64,000 nucleotides of DNA from Micrococcus sp. (GCA_029961105.1 JASBVO010000003.1:1-64000), one strand, 5' to 3'; counted from the first letter of the stretch, positions 7,053-16,358 are shown. The notes: generated by a model not told the origin, from the letters alone. Numbers and translations: made by a program.

Positions 7053-8798
7053 ATGACCCCTGAACAGAAGATCGCCGCCGACAACGACATCGACACGGAG
7101 GACCTGGCCACCGCGTCCCTCGAGACCATCGAGGTCGAGGACTCCATCGACATCACCGAGCCCAACGCGCCGCAGCCGGAGAAGTCCTTCGCCGACTTCA
7201 ACGTCCGGGCCGACATGGTCGAGGCGCTGGCCGAGAAGGGCATCACGCACCCGTTCCCCATCCAGGCCATGACGCTGCCGGTCGCCCTGGGCGGGCACGA
7301 CATCATCGGCCAGGCCAAGACCGGTACCGGCAAGACCCTGGGCTTCGGGCTGCCGCTGCTGCAGCGCGTCATCGGCCCCGGCGAGGACGGCTTCGACGCC
7401 CTCCCCACCCCGGGGGCCCCGCAGGCCCTCGTGGTCGCCCCCACGCGCGAGCTCGCGAACCAGGTGGCCGCGGACATCACCGCCGCCGCCTCCAAGCGGT
7501 CCGTGCGCATCGCCACCATCTACGGCGGCCGTGCCTACGAGCCCCAGATCGAGGAACTGCAGCGCGGCGTGGAGGTCGTGGTCGGCACCCCCGGCCGCCT
7601 GATCGACCTGATGCGCCAACGGCACCTCAACCTGAAGCTGGTGAAGATCGTCGTCCTCGACGAGGCCGACGAGATGCTTGACCTCGGCTTCCTGCCGGAC
7701 GTGGAGACGCTGCTCTCCGCGGTGCCCGAGGTCCGCCAGACCATGCTGTTCTCCGCCACCATGCCCGGCCCCGTGGTCGCCATGGCCCGCCGGTACATGA
7801 CCCAGCCCACCCACATCCGCGCCGCGGACCCGGAGGACGAGGGCATCACCAAGAAGGACATCCGGCAGCTGGTGTACCGCGCCCACCACATGGACAAGGA
7901 CGAGCTGGTGGCCCGCGCCCTGCAGGCCGAGGGCCGCGGCAAGACCATCATCTTCACCCGCACCAAGCGCACCGCGGCCCGGTTGTCCGACGAGCTGGAG
8001 AAGCGTGGCTTCGCCGCCGGCTCCATCCACGGCGATTTGGGCCAGGGCGCCCGCGAGCAGGCCCTGCGCGCCTTCCGCGGCGACAAGATCGACGTGCTGG
8101 TCGCCACCGACGTCGCCGCCCGCGGCATCGACGTGGACGACGTCACCCACGTGATCAACTTCCAGTGCCCCGAGGACGAGAAGACCTACCTGCACCGGGT
8201 CGGCCGCACCGGCCGGGCCGGCAACAAGGGCATCGCCGTGACCCTGGTGGACTGGGAGGACATGCCCCGCTGGACCCTGATCAACAAGGCCCTGGGCCTC
8301 GAGGTCCCGGAGCCGCCGGAGACCTACTCCTCCTCGAAGCACCTCTTCGAGGACCTGGGCATCCCGAAGGGCACCAAGGGACGGCTGCCCAGGTCACAGC
8401 GCACCAAGGCCGGCCTGGACGCCGAGCAGCTCGAGGACCTCGGCGGCCCGGGCGCTCCCCGGGGCGGCCGTGAAGGCGGACGCGACGGCGGCCGAGGCCG
8501 CGGTGGCCGGGACGGGTCCGACGGCGGTCGCAACCGTGCGCGCGGACGCTCCGGTGGCCGGGGCGGTCGGGGTGGCCGGGATGCGGAGCGCGGCGGGTCC
8601 ACCGAGCGCGACGGCGAGCGGCGCGCCGAGGGCGAGGGCCGGCGTCGGACCGGCGGTTCCGGTGAAAGTGCGGCCGAGCAGGGCGGACAGCGCTCCGCGC
8701 GCGGCCGGAGCCGCACGCGCACGCGCCGCCGCAACGGCAGCGTGGTCCAGGGCGGCGGCGACGCCGGCCAGTCCGGTGCGGCGACGTCGGACGACTGA
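7053..8798 (+). CDS. rhlE: DEAD-box ATP-dependent RNA helicase, RhlE-type
   Basis: Unwinds RNA duplexes at the cost of ATP, in cold adaptation, ribosome assembly or RNA decay. The 581-residue product has the full motif set: Q motif FPIQAM (68-73), motif I AKTGTGKT (88-95), DEAD, SAT and HRVGRTGRAG. An acidic N-terminal 45 residues precede the core. The last roughly 130 residues are an Arg/Gly-rich tail (RGG-like, GGRDGGRGRGGRDG) expected to bind RNA without specificity. ATG at 7053 is chosen because the family core begins shortly after; a longer in-frame reading exists upstream. Positional match to Rv3211. Confidence 0.93.
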   Translation: MTPEQKIAADNDIDTEDLATASLETIEVEDSIDITEPNAPQPEKSFADFNVRADMVEALAEKGITHPFPIQAMTLPVALGGHDIIGQAKTGTGKTLGFGLPLLQRVIGPGEDGFDALPTPGAPQALVVAPTRELANQVAADITAAASKRSVRIATIYGGRAYEPQIEELQRGVEVVVGTPGRLIDLMRQRHLNLKLVKIVVLDEADEMLDLGFLPDVETLLSAVPEVRQTMLFSATMPGPVVAMARRYMTQPTHIRAADPEDEGITKKDIRQLVYRAHHMDKDELVARALQAEGRGKTIIFTRTKRTAARLSDELEKRGFAAGSIHGDLGQGAREQALRAFRGDKIDVLVATDVAARGIDVDDVTHVINFQCPEDEKTYLHRVGRTGRAGNKGIAVTLVDWEDMPRWTLINKALGLEVPEPPETYSSSKHLFEDLGIPKGTKGRLPRSQRTKAGLDAEQLEDLGGPGAPRGGREGGRDGGRGRGGRDGSDGGRNRARGRSGGRGGRGGRDAERGGSTERDGERRAEGEGRRRTGGSGESAAEQGGQRSARGRSRTRTRRRNGSVVQGGGDAGQSGAATSDD

Positions 8799-8825
8799 GC
8801 CCCCGGCACCGGAGTACCGCTCGAC

Positions 8826-9692
8826 GTGACGCGATTCGACCCTGAGGGCCCCGACCTGGTGGTGGCGGCAGAGAACCTCCAGTTCCTGCCGTCCCTGCCG
8901 GACGGGGCCTTCACCGTGGTGTACCTCGACCCGCCGTTCAACACCGGCCGGACCCAGCGCCGGCAACAGCTCACCACGGTCCGTGCCTCCGAGGAGGAGG
9001 CCGACCGCATCGGCTTCGGGGGCCGGGGATACCGCACCATCAAGGGGGCGCTGGCCTCCTACGACGACGCCTTCGCCGACTACTGGGAGTTCCTGGAGCC
9101 GCGGCTGCGCGAGGCCTGGCGGCTCCTGGCCCAGGACGGGACGCTGTACCTGCACCTGGACTACCGGGAGGTCCACTACGCCAAGGTCATGCTGGACGTG
9201 ATCTTCGGCCGGGAGTGCTTCCTGAACGAGATCATCTGGGCCTACGACTACGGGGGCCGCTCCAAGCGCCGCTGGCCGTCCAAGCACGACACGATCCTGG
9301 TGTACGTGAAGGACCCGGACCACTACTGGTTCGACTCCGACGAGGTGGACCGCGAGCCCTACATGGCCCCGGGACTGGTCACCCCGGAGAAAGCGGCGCG
9401 GGGCAAGCTGCCCACCGACGTGTGGTGGCACACCATCGTCTCCCCCACCGGCAGGGAGAAGACCGGCTACCCCACGCAGAAGCCGCTGGGCCTGCTGCGA
9501 CGGATGGTGGCGGCCTCCTCGCGGAGGGGCGACTGGGTGCTGGACTTCTTCGCCGGCTCCGGGACGCTGGGGGCGGCCGCCGCGGAACTCGGGCGCCGGT
9601 TCGTGCTGGTGGACCAGAACCCCGAGGCGATCGAGGTCATGCGCCGCCGGCTCACCCCCCTCACCCCGCGCCTGGCGGTCAGGGGTAGATGA
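8826..9692 (+). CDS. Solitary DNA methyltransferase (N6-adenine/N4-cytosine, beta-type order)
   Basis: Site-specific amino-methyltransferase of 288 residues using S-adenosylmethionine. The catalytic DPPF motif (35-38, VVYLDPPFNTG) comes before the cofactor motif FFAGSG (241-246, LDFFAGSGTLGAAAAELG), the order of beta-class enzymes. The stretch between should contain the target-recognition region. No restriction endonuclease lies nearby, so this is an orphan methylase, probably regulatory or of conserved housekeeping use. GTG start 27 bp after the helicase stop. Its 3' end overlaps the convergent PHP gene by 14 bp. The target sequence cannot be read from the protein. Confidence 0.85.
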   Translation: MTRFDPEGPDLVVAAENLQFLPSLPDGAFTVVYLDPPFNTGRTQRRQQLTTVRASEEEADRIGFGGRGYRTIKGALASYDDAFADYWEFLEPRLREAWRLLAQDGTLYLHLDYREVHYAKVMLDVIFGRECFLNEIIWAYDYGGRSKRRWPSKHDTILVYVKDPDHYWFDSDEVDREPYMAPGLVTPEKAARGKLPTDVWWHTIVSPTGREKTGYPTQKPLGLLRRMVAASSRRGDWVLDFFAGSGTLGAAAAELGRRFVLVDQNPEAIEVMRRRLTPLTPRLAVRGR

Positions 9693-10527
9693 CCTCGGCG
9701 CCCGTGCCGCGTTCGATGATCTGCTGCACGATGGCGTCCGGGGTGGTGTGCTCGCCCATCCGGTTGGGCTTGCCGGCCCCGTGGTAGTCGGAGGACCCGG
9801 TGACGAACAGTCCGTGCCCGCGGGCCAGGAGGCGCAGCCAGCGGCGGCCCTCGTCCGGGTTGTCCCGGTGGTCGGCCTCCACCCCGGCCAGTCCGGCGTC
9901 GATCATCTCCTCGAACAGTTCCGTGCCGACCACGCGCCCGCGCATCGAGGCCATGGGGTGGGCGAACACCGGCACTCCCCCGGCCTCCAGCACCAGCCGC
10001 ACCGCGTCCACCGGGTCCGGGGCGTAGTGGCCCACGTAGTACTTGGAGCGCGGCGTCAGGATCGAGGTGAATGCCGCCGAGCGGTCCTCGACCACGCCGA
10101 GGGAGACGAGCGCGTCGGCGATGTGCGGCCGGCCGATCGTGGCGTCCGGCGTGGAGTGCCGCAGCACGTGGTCCCAGGTGATCGGGAAGTCCTCGGCCAG
10201 CCGGTCCACCATGCGCTGGGCCCGGGTGAACCGGGAGCTGCGGGACCGCTCGATCTCCGCGCACAGCGCCGGGTCCCGGGGGTCGTGCAGGTAGGACAGC
10301 AGGTGCACGCTGATGCCGGTGTCCGAGACGCAGGAGACCTCCATGCCCGGGAGGAGCACGATCCCGGACGCCACGGCCTGGTCGGCGGCCTCCGCCCAGC
10401 CCGCGGTGGAGTCGTGGTCGGTCAGGGCGATCCCGGTCAGTCCCGCCGTGGCCGCTGAGCGCACCACGGTGGCGGGCGGTTCGGTGCCATCCGAGATGTT
10501 GGAGTGCGTGTGCAGGTCGAACGGCAT
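9679..10527 (-). CDS. PHP-domain metal-dependent phosphoesterase
   Basis: Predicted polymerase-and-histidinol-phosphatase fold hydrolase of 282 residues. Metal ligands are visible in order: DLHTHSNISDG (His6, His8), ALTDHDST, LLPGMEVSC, VFAHPMAS and VTGSSDYHG. Family relatives include a nucleoside 3',5'-bisphosphate phosphatase and 5'-nucleases, so a nucleotide or oligonucleotide phosphatase is likely; the exact substrate is not determined. ATG at 10527 lies 7 nt after TAGGCT, indicating a leaderless mRNA. Converges on and overlaps the methyltransferase gene by 14 bp. Confidence 0.85.
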   Translation of the reverse strand: MPFDLHTHSNISDGTEPPATVVRSAATAGLTGIALTDHDSTAGWAEAADQAVASGIVLLPGMEVSCVSDTGISVHLLSYLHDPRDPALCAEIERSRSSRFTRAQRMVDRLAEDFPITWDHVLRHSTPDATIGRPHIADALVSLGVVEDRSAAFTSILTPRSKYYVGHYAPDPVDAVRLVLEAGGVPVFAHPMASMRGRVVGTELFEEMIDAGLAGVEADHRDNPDEGRRWLRLLARGHGLFVTGSSDYHGAGKPNRMGEHTTPDAIVQQIIERGTGAEVIYP

Positions 10528-10534
10528 GACCACC

Positions 10535-10540
10535 AGCCTA
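10535..10540 (-). promoter_or_regulatory. Leaderless -10 of the PHP gene
   Basis: TAGGCT on the minus strand ends 7 nt before ATG at 10527. Confidence 0.55.
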
Positions 10541-10583
10541 GCCAACGCGGTGCGCACTCGGAGTGCGGGGCGCAGGGCAGTGC

Positions 10584-10589
10584 GATGAT
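10584..10589 (+). promoter_or_regulatory. Possible leaderless -10 of pepP
   Basis: GATGAT ends 7 nt before ATG at 10597. The first base departs from TANNNT. Alternative in-frame ATGs at 10585 and 10588 overlap the hexamer, which supports 10597 as the start. Confidence 0.4.
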
Positions 10590-10596
10590 GGACGCC

Positions 10597-12156
10597 ATGA
10601 GTGATGCACAGTCCCAGACCCCGGAGACCCCGGACCACGACCCCCAGCCCCTCGAGGACCGCGTGAACAACCGGTCCCAGAAGCCGACCTCCCAGGCCTT
10701 CAAGGAGTTCATGGGCTCGAACTGGGCCCCGGCCTCCACGCCCCTGGTCATGCCGGACTCCTCCGCCCCCTTCGCGGCCAAGCGCCGGGCCGCGCTGTCC
10801 GCGCAGTACCCGGGCGAGCGCCTCGTCATCCCGGCCGGGCCGCTGAAGGTCCGGTCGAATGACACCGACTACCGGTTCCGCGCCCACTCCGCGTTCGCGC
10901 ACCTGACCGGCCTGGGCGTGGACCACGAGCCGGACGCCGTGCTCGTGCTGGAGCCGGTGGACCCGGGCACCGGAGACCACGGTTCGGACCACGAGGCCAC
11001 CCTGTACTTCCGTCCCCTCGCCGGCCGGGACTCCGAGGAGTTCTACTCCAACGCCCGCACCGGTGAGTTCTGGATCGGGGCCCGCCCCACCCTCGGCGAC
11101 ATGCAGTCCCGCACCGGCATCCGCACCGCCGACCTGTCCGGGCTGGAGGTGGCGGTCACCAAGAACGCCGGCGCGGTGGAGATCGGCGGGGTCAGGATCC
11201 GCCTGCTGCGCGGCTCCGACCTGGACGTCGAGGCCCTGGTCGACACCTCCCGGATCAACACCGGCGTGGACCTGGAGACCTCGGACGGCCTGGACGCCGA
11301 GCTCACCGAGTTCCTCTCCGAGCTGCGCCTGGTCAAGGACGGCTGGGAGATCGAGGAGCTGCGCGGCTCGGTCGCGGCCACCATCTCCGGCTTCGAGGAC
11401 ATCGTGAAGGTCCTGCCCGCCGCGGCCGGTCACGAGCGCGGCGAGCGCATCGTCGAGGGCGCGTTCTTCTCCCGGGCCCGGCTGGAGGGCAACGACCTGG
11501 GCTATGACACCATCGCCGCCTCCGGCAACAACGCCACCGTGCTGCACTGGATCCGCAACAACGGCGCGGTGCGGGACGGGGACCTGATCCTCGTGGACGC
11601 CGGCGTGGAGGCCGATTCGCTCTACACCGCGGACATCACCCGCACCCTGCCGGTCAACGGGACGTTCACGGACGTGCAGCGGAAGATCTACCAGGCGGTC
11701 CTGGACGCCGCGGACGCCGCCTTCGCCATCGTGAAACCGGGTATCAGGTTCCGCCAGGTCCACGACACCGCCATGCAGGTGCTGGCCGAGCGCCTGGACG
11801 AGTGGGGGCTGCTCCCGGTGTCCGTGGAGGAGGCCCTGTCAGCGGAGGGCCAGCAGCACCGGCGGTGGATGCCGCACGGCACCAGCCACCACCTCGGCCT
11901 CGACGTCCACGACTGCGCCCAGGCCAAGCGGGAGCTCTACCTCGACGGCGAGCTGAAGCCGGGCATGGTCTTCACCATCGAGCCGGGCCTGTACTTCAAG
12001 GCCGAGGACCTGGCCGTGCCGGAGGAGTACCGCGGCATCGGCGTGCGCATCGAGGATGACATCTACGTCACCGATGAGGGCGCCGAGAACCTCTCCGCCG
12101 CCCTGCCGCGCACCCCCGATGACATCGAGGCGTGGATGGCGGACCTGCTGCGCTGA
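10597..12156 (+). CDS. pepP: Xaa-Pro aminopeptidase (aminopeptidase P)
   Basis: Cytoplasmic di-manganese peptidase releasing N-terminal residues that precede proline. The 519-residue product has an N-terminal AMP_N domain (about 50-210, FRAHSAFAHLTGLG) and a C-terminal pita-bread catalytic domain. Metal ligands appear as LVDAGVEADSLYTADITRT, MPHGTSHHLGLDVHD, FTIEPGLY and GVRIEDDIYV. The length fits actinobacterial members, which carry an extra N-terminal segment. Divergent from the PHP gene; only 3 bp separate its stop from the convergent gene at 12160. Confidence 0.93.
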   Translation: MSDAQSQTPETPDHDPQPLEDRVNNRSQKPTSQAFKEFMGSNWAPASTPLVMPDSSAPFAAKRRAALSAQYPGERLVIPAGPLKVRSNDTDYRFRAHSAFAHLTGLGVDHEPDAVLVLEPVDPGTGDHGSDHEATLYFRPLAGRDSEEFYSNARTGEFWIGARPTLGDMQSRTGIRTADLSGLEVAVTKNAGAVEIGGVRIRLLRGSDLDVEALVDTSRINTGVDLETSDGLDAELTEFLSELRLVKDGWEIEELRGSVAATISGFEDIVKVLPAAAGHERGERIVEGAFFSRARLEGNDLGYDTIAASGNNATVLHWIRNNGAVRDGDLILVDAGVEADSLYTADITRTLPVNGTFTDVQRKIYQAVLDAADAAFAIVKPGIRFRQVHDTAMQVLAERLDEWGLLPVSVEEALSAEGQQHRRWMPHGTSHHLGLDVHDCAQAKRELYLDGELKPGMVFTIEPGLYFKAEDLAVPEEYRGIGVRIEDDIYVTDEGAENLSAALPRTPDDIEAWMADLLR

Positions 12157-12159
12157 GCC

Positions 12160-13314
12160 TCAGGCCGGGTCGTCCTGGGCCGGCTTCTCGGAGTCCGGCC
12201 CGGGGCCGGACTCCGTGCCGGGGCCGGACTCGGACCGCTCGGCATGGCGGCCGTAGCGCGGCCGGGCGAAGCCGCCCTCCGCTCCTCCCGACGCCGGCCC
12301 GGCGCCTTCCGCGGTGTCCTCGCCGTCCACCGGCCGGTCCGGGTCCCTGCGCCGGCCGCTGCCGCCCCGGCCGTAGTCCGGGGCAGCGAAGCCACCGGGC
12401 GCCGCGCCGGGCTGGCCGGCCTTCCCGGCCTGGTCCTGCAGCATCCGTTCCCGGAGTGCCTGGGCCTGGTCCTCTGGCAGCCGCACCCCGTACTGGGGCC
12501 GGCCGTCCGGAAGGTCGGGGTAGTGATGGGTCCGGGCCGGAGCGGGCACCGGGGACGGAGCGGACCCGGGCGTTGGGGCGGACCCGGGCGTCGGGGCCTG
12601 CGCCGGGGCGGACGCCCGCGCGGGAGCCGGTGCGGCCGCGGAGGTGGCGGACGGCGCCGTCGAGGCGGGCACTGCCGAGGCGGGCTCCTGGTCGGGGCTG
12701 CCCGTCCCGGACTCCGGCGCGGGCGTTCCGGCCGGCGCCGAGGAACCCGTGCCGGACACCGGGCCTGCCGGGGTCGCGCCGGATGACTGCTGGGCCGGTG
12801 CCGGGCCGGGAACGGGCGCCGTCGATGCACCCGGGGTGCCCGTGCCGAGGAGCTGGCGGGCCTGGGCCGCCGAGGCGAACTCGCACACCACGTCGAAGCG
12901 GGCGGGCACGAGCTGCTGGACGGAGTCGAAACCCCTGCCCTTGCGGATCGAGTGGCCGATGACGCCGAACAGCACCCAGATCCCGACGCCCAGGCCCACG
13001 GTGTAGAGCATCTGAAGTCCCGCGCCGGAGGGGTCGATCAGGCTCATGAGGATGCCGAGCATCAGGCCGAAGAAGGCGCCCTGCAACGCCGAGCGCAGGG
13101 CCACCGTGGCATAGGTGAGCCGGTTGCGGATCCGTTCGACCGTGCGGAGGTCGACGCCGACGATCGAGACGGTCCGGACGTCGAACTCCTGCTCGGCCAG
13201 CCGGTCCACGACCTTCCGGGCCTCCGCGTAGGAGTCGTAGGTGCCCAGCACCTCGCCGCGCGGCAGGCCACTGACGGCAGGATCGGAGGACACGGGACCG
13301 AAGGACATCGACAT
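12160..13314 (-). CDS. General-stress-protein-17M-like membrane protein with long Pro/Ala-rich tail
   Basis: A 384-residue protein. Residues about 20-60 (LGTYDSYAEARKVVDRLAEQ) match the YflT/GSP17M-type domain. Two hydrophobic segments follow (ALQGAFFGLMLGILMSL and MLYTVGLGVGIWVLFGVIG). A second conserved stretch, FDVVCEFASAAQARQLL, precedes about 230 residues of low-complexity Ala/Pro/Gly/Ser sequence ending in charged residues. The function is unknown; stress association is by family name only. CAGAAT lies 6 nt before the ATG, fitting a leaderless mRNA; a second in-frame ATG is at 13308. Confidence 0.7.
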   Translation of the reverse strand: MSMSFGPVSSDPAVSGLPRGEVLGTYDSYAEARKVVDRLAEQEFDVRTVSIVGVDLRTVERIRNRLTYATVALRSALQGAFFGLMLGILMSLIDPSGAGLQMLYTVGLGVGIWVLFGVIGHSIRKGRGFDSVQQLVPARFDVVCEFASAAQARQLLGTGTPGASTAPVPGPAPAQQSSGATPAGPVSGTGSSAPAGTPAPESGTGSPDQEPASAVPASTAPSATSAAAPAPARASAPAQAPTPGSAPTPGSAPSPVPAPARTHHYPDLPDGRPQYGVRLPEDQAQALRERMLQDQAGKAGQPGAAPGGFAAPDYGRGGSGRRRDPDRPVDGEDTAEGAGPASGGAEGGFARPRYGRHAERSESGPGTESGPGPDSEKPAQDDPA

Positions 13315-13320
13315 GGGTCC

Positions 13321-13326
13321 ATTCTG
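13321..13326 (-). promoter_or_regulatory. Possible leaderless -10 of the GSP17M-like gene
   Basis: CAGAAT on the minus strand ends 6 nt before ATG at 13314. It matches TAGAAT at five of six positions. Confidence 0.4.
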
Positions 13327-13412
13327 CCGCTCCGGCCGTGACCGGTCATCACGGGCCGCCGGTTCTCCGCCACCGGCGTAAGCACCGTGCGCTCCAGCGT
13401 GCCGGCGTGCGC

Positions 13413-14246
13413 TCAGCTCAGCACGTCCTTGGTGGCGAACCTGCCGTAGGCCAGCGCTCCGGACACCGCGACGTAGCCTGCCTGCAGCAGCGCGTTGTCC
13501 ACGAAGGAGTCCCAGAGCACCGGTTGGCGCAGCAGGTCCACGAACCCGGTCCAGTGCTCGGTGAACAGCCACGGGTGCAGCCACTCCAGTTGCGGCAGGG
13601 AGCCGGCGATCTGGGCGGCCACCGCGAGCACGGCGATGGCCGCCATCACTCCCACCGGCACGTCCGAGAGCGTCGAGAGGAACAGGCCGATGGCCCCCAG
13701 CCCCAGCAGCGACACCCCGACGTAGGCGGTGATCAGCGCGATGCGCGCATACGACTCCCCCAGGCCGACGGTGTCCCCGGAGAGCAGTACGGCCGGCTGC
13801 ACCCCGAACAGGACGAGCCCCACCAGCACCCCGGCCGCCGCGAGCACCAGCACCGCAGCGGCGCAGAACACCACGATCACGGCGTACTTGACCAGCAGCA
13901 GGCCGGCCCGCGGCACCGGGGCGGTGAGCAGGTAGCGCAGGGTGCCCTGGGAGGCCTCACCTGCGATGGAGTCCCCCGCGACGACGGCCACGGTCAGCGG
14001 CAGGAACAGCGGGACGCTGACGAGCAGGCCGACCACGGCCAGGAACAGCCCGTTGCCGGCCACCTGGTCCAGGAACGCCGGCCCCCGGCCCCGCGGTGGG
14101 CCGGTGGAGACCCGTACGGCCACCCCGATCAGGACCGGGACCGCGGCCAGCGCCGCGAACAGGGCCCAGGTCCGCCGCCGCCGGAACAGCAGGCGCAGTT
14201 CGGAGGCGAGCATCCCGCCACCGGCCGGTGCAGTGCGCTCAGGCAA
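13413..14246 (-). CDS. ABC-2-type exporter permease
   Basis: Integral membrane subunit of 277 residues with six predicted helices, for example TWALFAALAAVPVLIGVAV, LFLAVVGLLVSVPLFLPLTV and IALITAYVGVSLLGLGAIGL. It contains the ABC-2 pattern VVAGDSIAGEASQGTLRYLL near residue 90. Overlaps the upstream ATPase gene by 8 bp, so both belong to one operon and form one transporter. Substrate unknown; related systems export drugs, lipids or natural products. Confidence 0.85.
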   Translation of the reverse strand: MPERTAPAGGGMLASELRLLFRRRRTWALFAALAAVPVLIGVAVRVSTGPPRGRGPAFLDQVAGNGLFLAVVGLLVSVPLFLPLTVAVVAGDSIAGEASQGTLRYLLTAPVPRAGLLLVKYAVIVVFCAAAVLVLAAAGVLVGLVLFGVQPAVLLSGDTVGLGESYARIALITAYVGVSLLGLGAIGLFLSTLSDVPVGVMAAIAVLAVAAQIAGSLPQLEWLHPWLFTEHWTGFVDLLRQPVLWDSFVDNALLQAGYVAVSGALAYGRFATKDVLS

Positions 14247-15225
14247 TGTCGAACCCCTCCCCCGTCAGCTGCACGAACCGCTCCTCCAGGCTCGTGCCCT
14301 CGACGCCGAACCCGCGCACGCCCACCCCGGAGGCGACCAGTGCGGCGACGATCTCCTCCGGGGGCGGGGTGCGCGGACCGGTGGCGGCGCGCACGGTCCC
14401 GGTCCCGTCGGCCGCGCCCGCCGAGGCGGTGCGGACACCGTCGGGGACCGGGGACAGCCCCAGGCGGGAGAGCACCCTGCCTGCGGCCTCGGTGTCGCGC
14501 GTGTGCACCACCACCCGTCCGGCCGCGGGCCCGCGCAGCTCGTCCAGCGTCCCCTGCGCCACGAGGCTGCCGTTGCTCATGACCGCCGCGTGCGTGCACA
14601 CCTGCTCGACCTCGCTGAGCAGGTGGCTGGAGACGAACACCGTCAGCCCCGCCCCGGCGAGGGAGGCCACCAGGTGCCGGACCTCGCGTGTGCCCTGCGG
14701 GTCCAGCCCGTTCGTCGGCTCGTCCAGCACCAGCAGTTCCCGCTCGGCGGCCAGGGCGTTGGCGATGCCGAGGCGCTGCTTCATGCCCAGCGAATAGGCG
14801 TGCACGGCCAGCCGGGCGGCGCGGGAGAGCCCCACCCGCTCCAGCGCCGCGTCCACCCGCCGGCCGCGGGTCCGAGGATTGGAGGTGCGGTCCGCGGCGT
14901 CGAAGCGGACCAGGTTGGCACGGCCGGACAGGTAGGGGTAGAACGCCGGTCCCTCCACCAGCGCCCCGACGTGCGGCAGCACCCGCACGGCGGCCTGTGG
15001 CATCGGCTGGCCGAGCACGCTGATGCTCCCGGACGTCGGCGCGGCCAGCCCCAGCAGCATCCGGATGGTGGTGGTCTTGCCCGAGCCGTTGGGCCCCAGG
15101 AAGCCGAACACCGCGCCCCGCGGGACGGACAGGTCCACCTCGTGGACGGCCTGCCGCTTCCCGAACCTCTTGTTCAGCCGGTGCGTCAGGATGACCGGAT
15201 CCGCGTCCGGGGGCGGACTGGTCAC
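14239..15225 (-). CDS. ABC exporter ATPase
   Basis: Cytoplasmic nucleotide-binding subunit of 328 residues, partner of the ABC-2 permease downstream. Walker A is GPNGSGKTTT (about residues 44-53), followed by the family signature around YSLGMKQRLGIA and Walker B ELLVLDEPTNGLDP. The last third (from about residue 215) is a CcmA/DrrA-type C-terminal extension. Its ATG overlaps the stop of the upstream LolA-like gene by 4 bp, giving a three-gene operon. The extracytoplasmic upstream partner suggests export of a lipid or envelope component, by inference only. Confidence 0.9.
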   Translation of the reverse strand: MTSPPPDADPVILTHRLNKRFGKRQAVHEVDLSVPRGAVFGFLGPNGSGKTTTIRMLLGLAAPTSGSISVLGQPMPQAAVRVLPHVGALVEGPAFYPYLSGRANLVRFDAADRTSNPRTRGRRVDAALERVGLSRAARLAVHAYSLGMKQRLGIANALAAERELLVLDEPTNGLDPQGTREVRHLVASLAGAGLTVFVSSHLLSEVEQVCTHAAVMSNGSLVAQGTLDELRGPAAGRVVVHTRDTEAAGRVLSRLGLSPVPDGVRTASAGAADGTGTVRAATGPRTPPPEEIVAALVASGVGVRGFGVEGTSLEERFVQLTGEGFDIA

Positions 15226-16358
15226 TCCTCGCCGGTTCCGGAGGCGGCGACGTCCAGCAGTCGCTGCTGCGGCACCGCGCCGGCGAGCACCCGCCCGTCA
15301 TCCGTCAGCAGCACGTTCAGCAACGGCGTGCTCAGCAGGCGTCCGTCCTCCACGTCCACGGCCAGTTCGTCCAGCACCGCGGAGTCCGCCACGTCCTGCG
15401 GCACGGCGTCCGCGGGCATCACGACGACGGCGTCCCAGCCGTCACCGACGACCTCGCCCCGGTGGTGGTGGGCCCCAGATCCGCAGTGCCCGGGCCCGCC
15501 GTGCCGCATCATCCCGTCCGGGAGGGACACGTCCTCGACCGTCGCCCCGGCGGGCGGGCTGAAGTCGAACAGGCCGGCGTCGGGCACCTCCGGGGTGAAC
15601 TCCGTGAAGGCGACGCTGACGGCGGGCTCGTCCTGGCCCACGGCGCGGACCTCGACGCCGAGCGGCATGCCGGTCGCCGCGTCGACGTCGACCGCGACGG
15701 TGTCCACGAGGGTCTGGTCGGTGCGCGGTTCCAGGCGCAGGGTGTAGACGTCCCGGCCGGAGTCGCTGGTGCCCTCCTCGACCGAGACCACGCTGTGCGC
15801 CTCGGCCTTCTCCAGCAGGCGCTCGGCGATCTGCTCCGGGGTCGGCATGGCCACGCCGGGGTGCTGGCGGGCCAGGGGGGATTCCTCCCCCGCCCCGTGC
15901 CGGGGCAGGGTGAGGTGGACGGCCTCGTTCTCGGCGGAGTCGTAGGACCACAGCTCGCCCTCATTGAGAACCAGGTCCTTCTGGTCGGCGCCCTCCAGCA
16001 GCTGCAGCCGGAACCGGTCGTGGCCGTCGGCGAACAACCGGGCCTCGTGCGTGCCCGTCAACTCAGAGAGAAGCCCGGCGATGCGACCGTCCACGGAGCC
16101 GTCATCCTCGTCCTCGCCGTCCCGGACGTCGGCGCCGGGCAGCTGAGGCAGACCCAGTTCGACGCTGGACTCCAGGCGGCCGGAGAACCCCTCCAGTTCG
16201 TGCGCGGCGACCATCTCCAGCACGTCCTGCGGCGTCCTGTCCGGCAGGTCGGTCCGCGCGCTGGCCGTGATGGACCCGCCCGCTGCGAGCGCCGCGATCG
16301 TCGCGGCCGCCGCCACGGCGGGTGTCCACTTCTTCCAGGGTCCCCGGTCCATAGCCAC
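15222..16358 (-). CDS. LolA-like/DUF2092-type exported protein
   Basis: Secreted or membrane-anchored protein of 378 residues. The signal segment is WKKWTPAVAAAATIAALAAG followed by SITASARTD with no lipobox cysteine. The mature part (from about 40) has the look of the LolA/LppX lipid-binding fold: TPQDVLEMVAAHELEGFSGR, then repeated beta segments such as LFADGHDRFRLQLLEG and YTLRLEPRTDQTLVDTVAVD. GTG at 16358 has GAGGG 5 nt upstream; ATG at 16352 is the alternative. First gene of an operon with the ABC ATPase and permease, so it may present or receive the transported lipid. A functional link is inferred. Confidence 0.7.
   Translation of the reverse strand: MAMDRGPWKKWTPAVAAAATIAALAAGGSITASARTDLPDRTPQDVLEMVAAHELEGFSGRLESSVELGLPQLPGADVRDGEDEDDGSVDGRIAGLLSELTGTHEARLFADGHDRFRLQLLEGADQKDLVLNEGELWSYDSAENEAVHLTLPRHGAGEESPLARQHPGVAMPTPEQIAERLLEKAEAHSVVSVEEGTSDSGRDVYTLRLEPRTDQTLVDTVAVDVDAATGMPLGVEVRAVGQDEPAVSVAFTEFTPEVPDAGLFDFSPPAGATVEDVSLPDGMMRHGGPGHCGSGAHHHRGEVVGDGWDAVVVMPADAVPQDVADSAVLDELAVDVEDGRLLSTPLLNVLLTDDGRVLAGAVPQQRLLDVAASGTGEE

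Noticed and set aside
8826-9692. Restriction-modification system
   Set aside because: Neighbours on both sides are housekeeping genes and no nuclease or specificity subunit is present.
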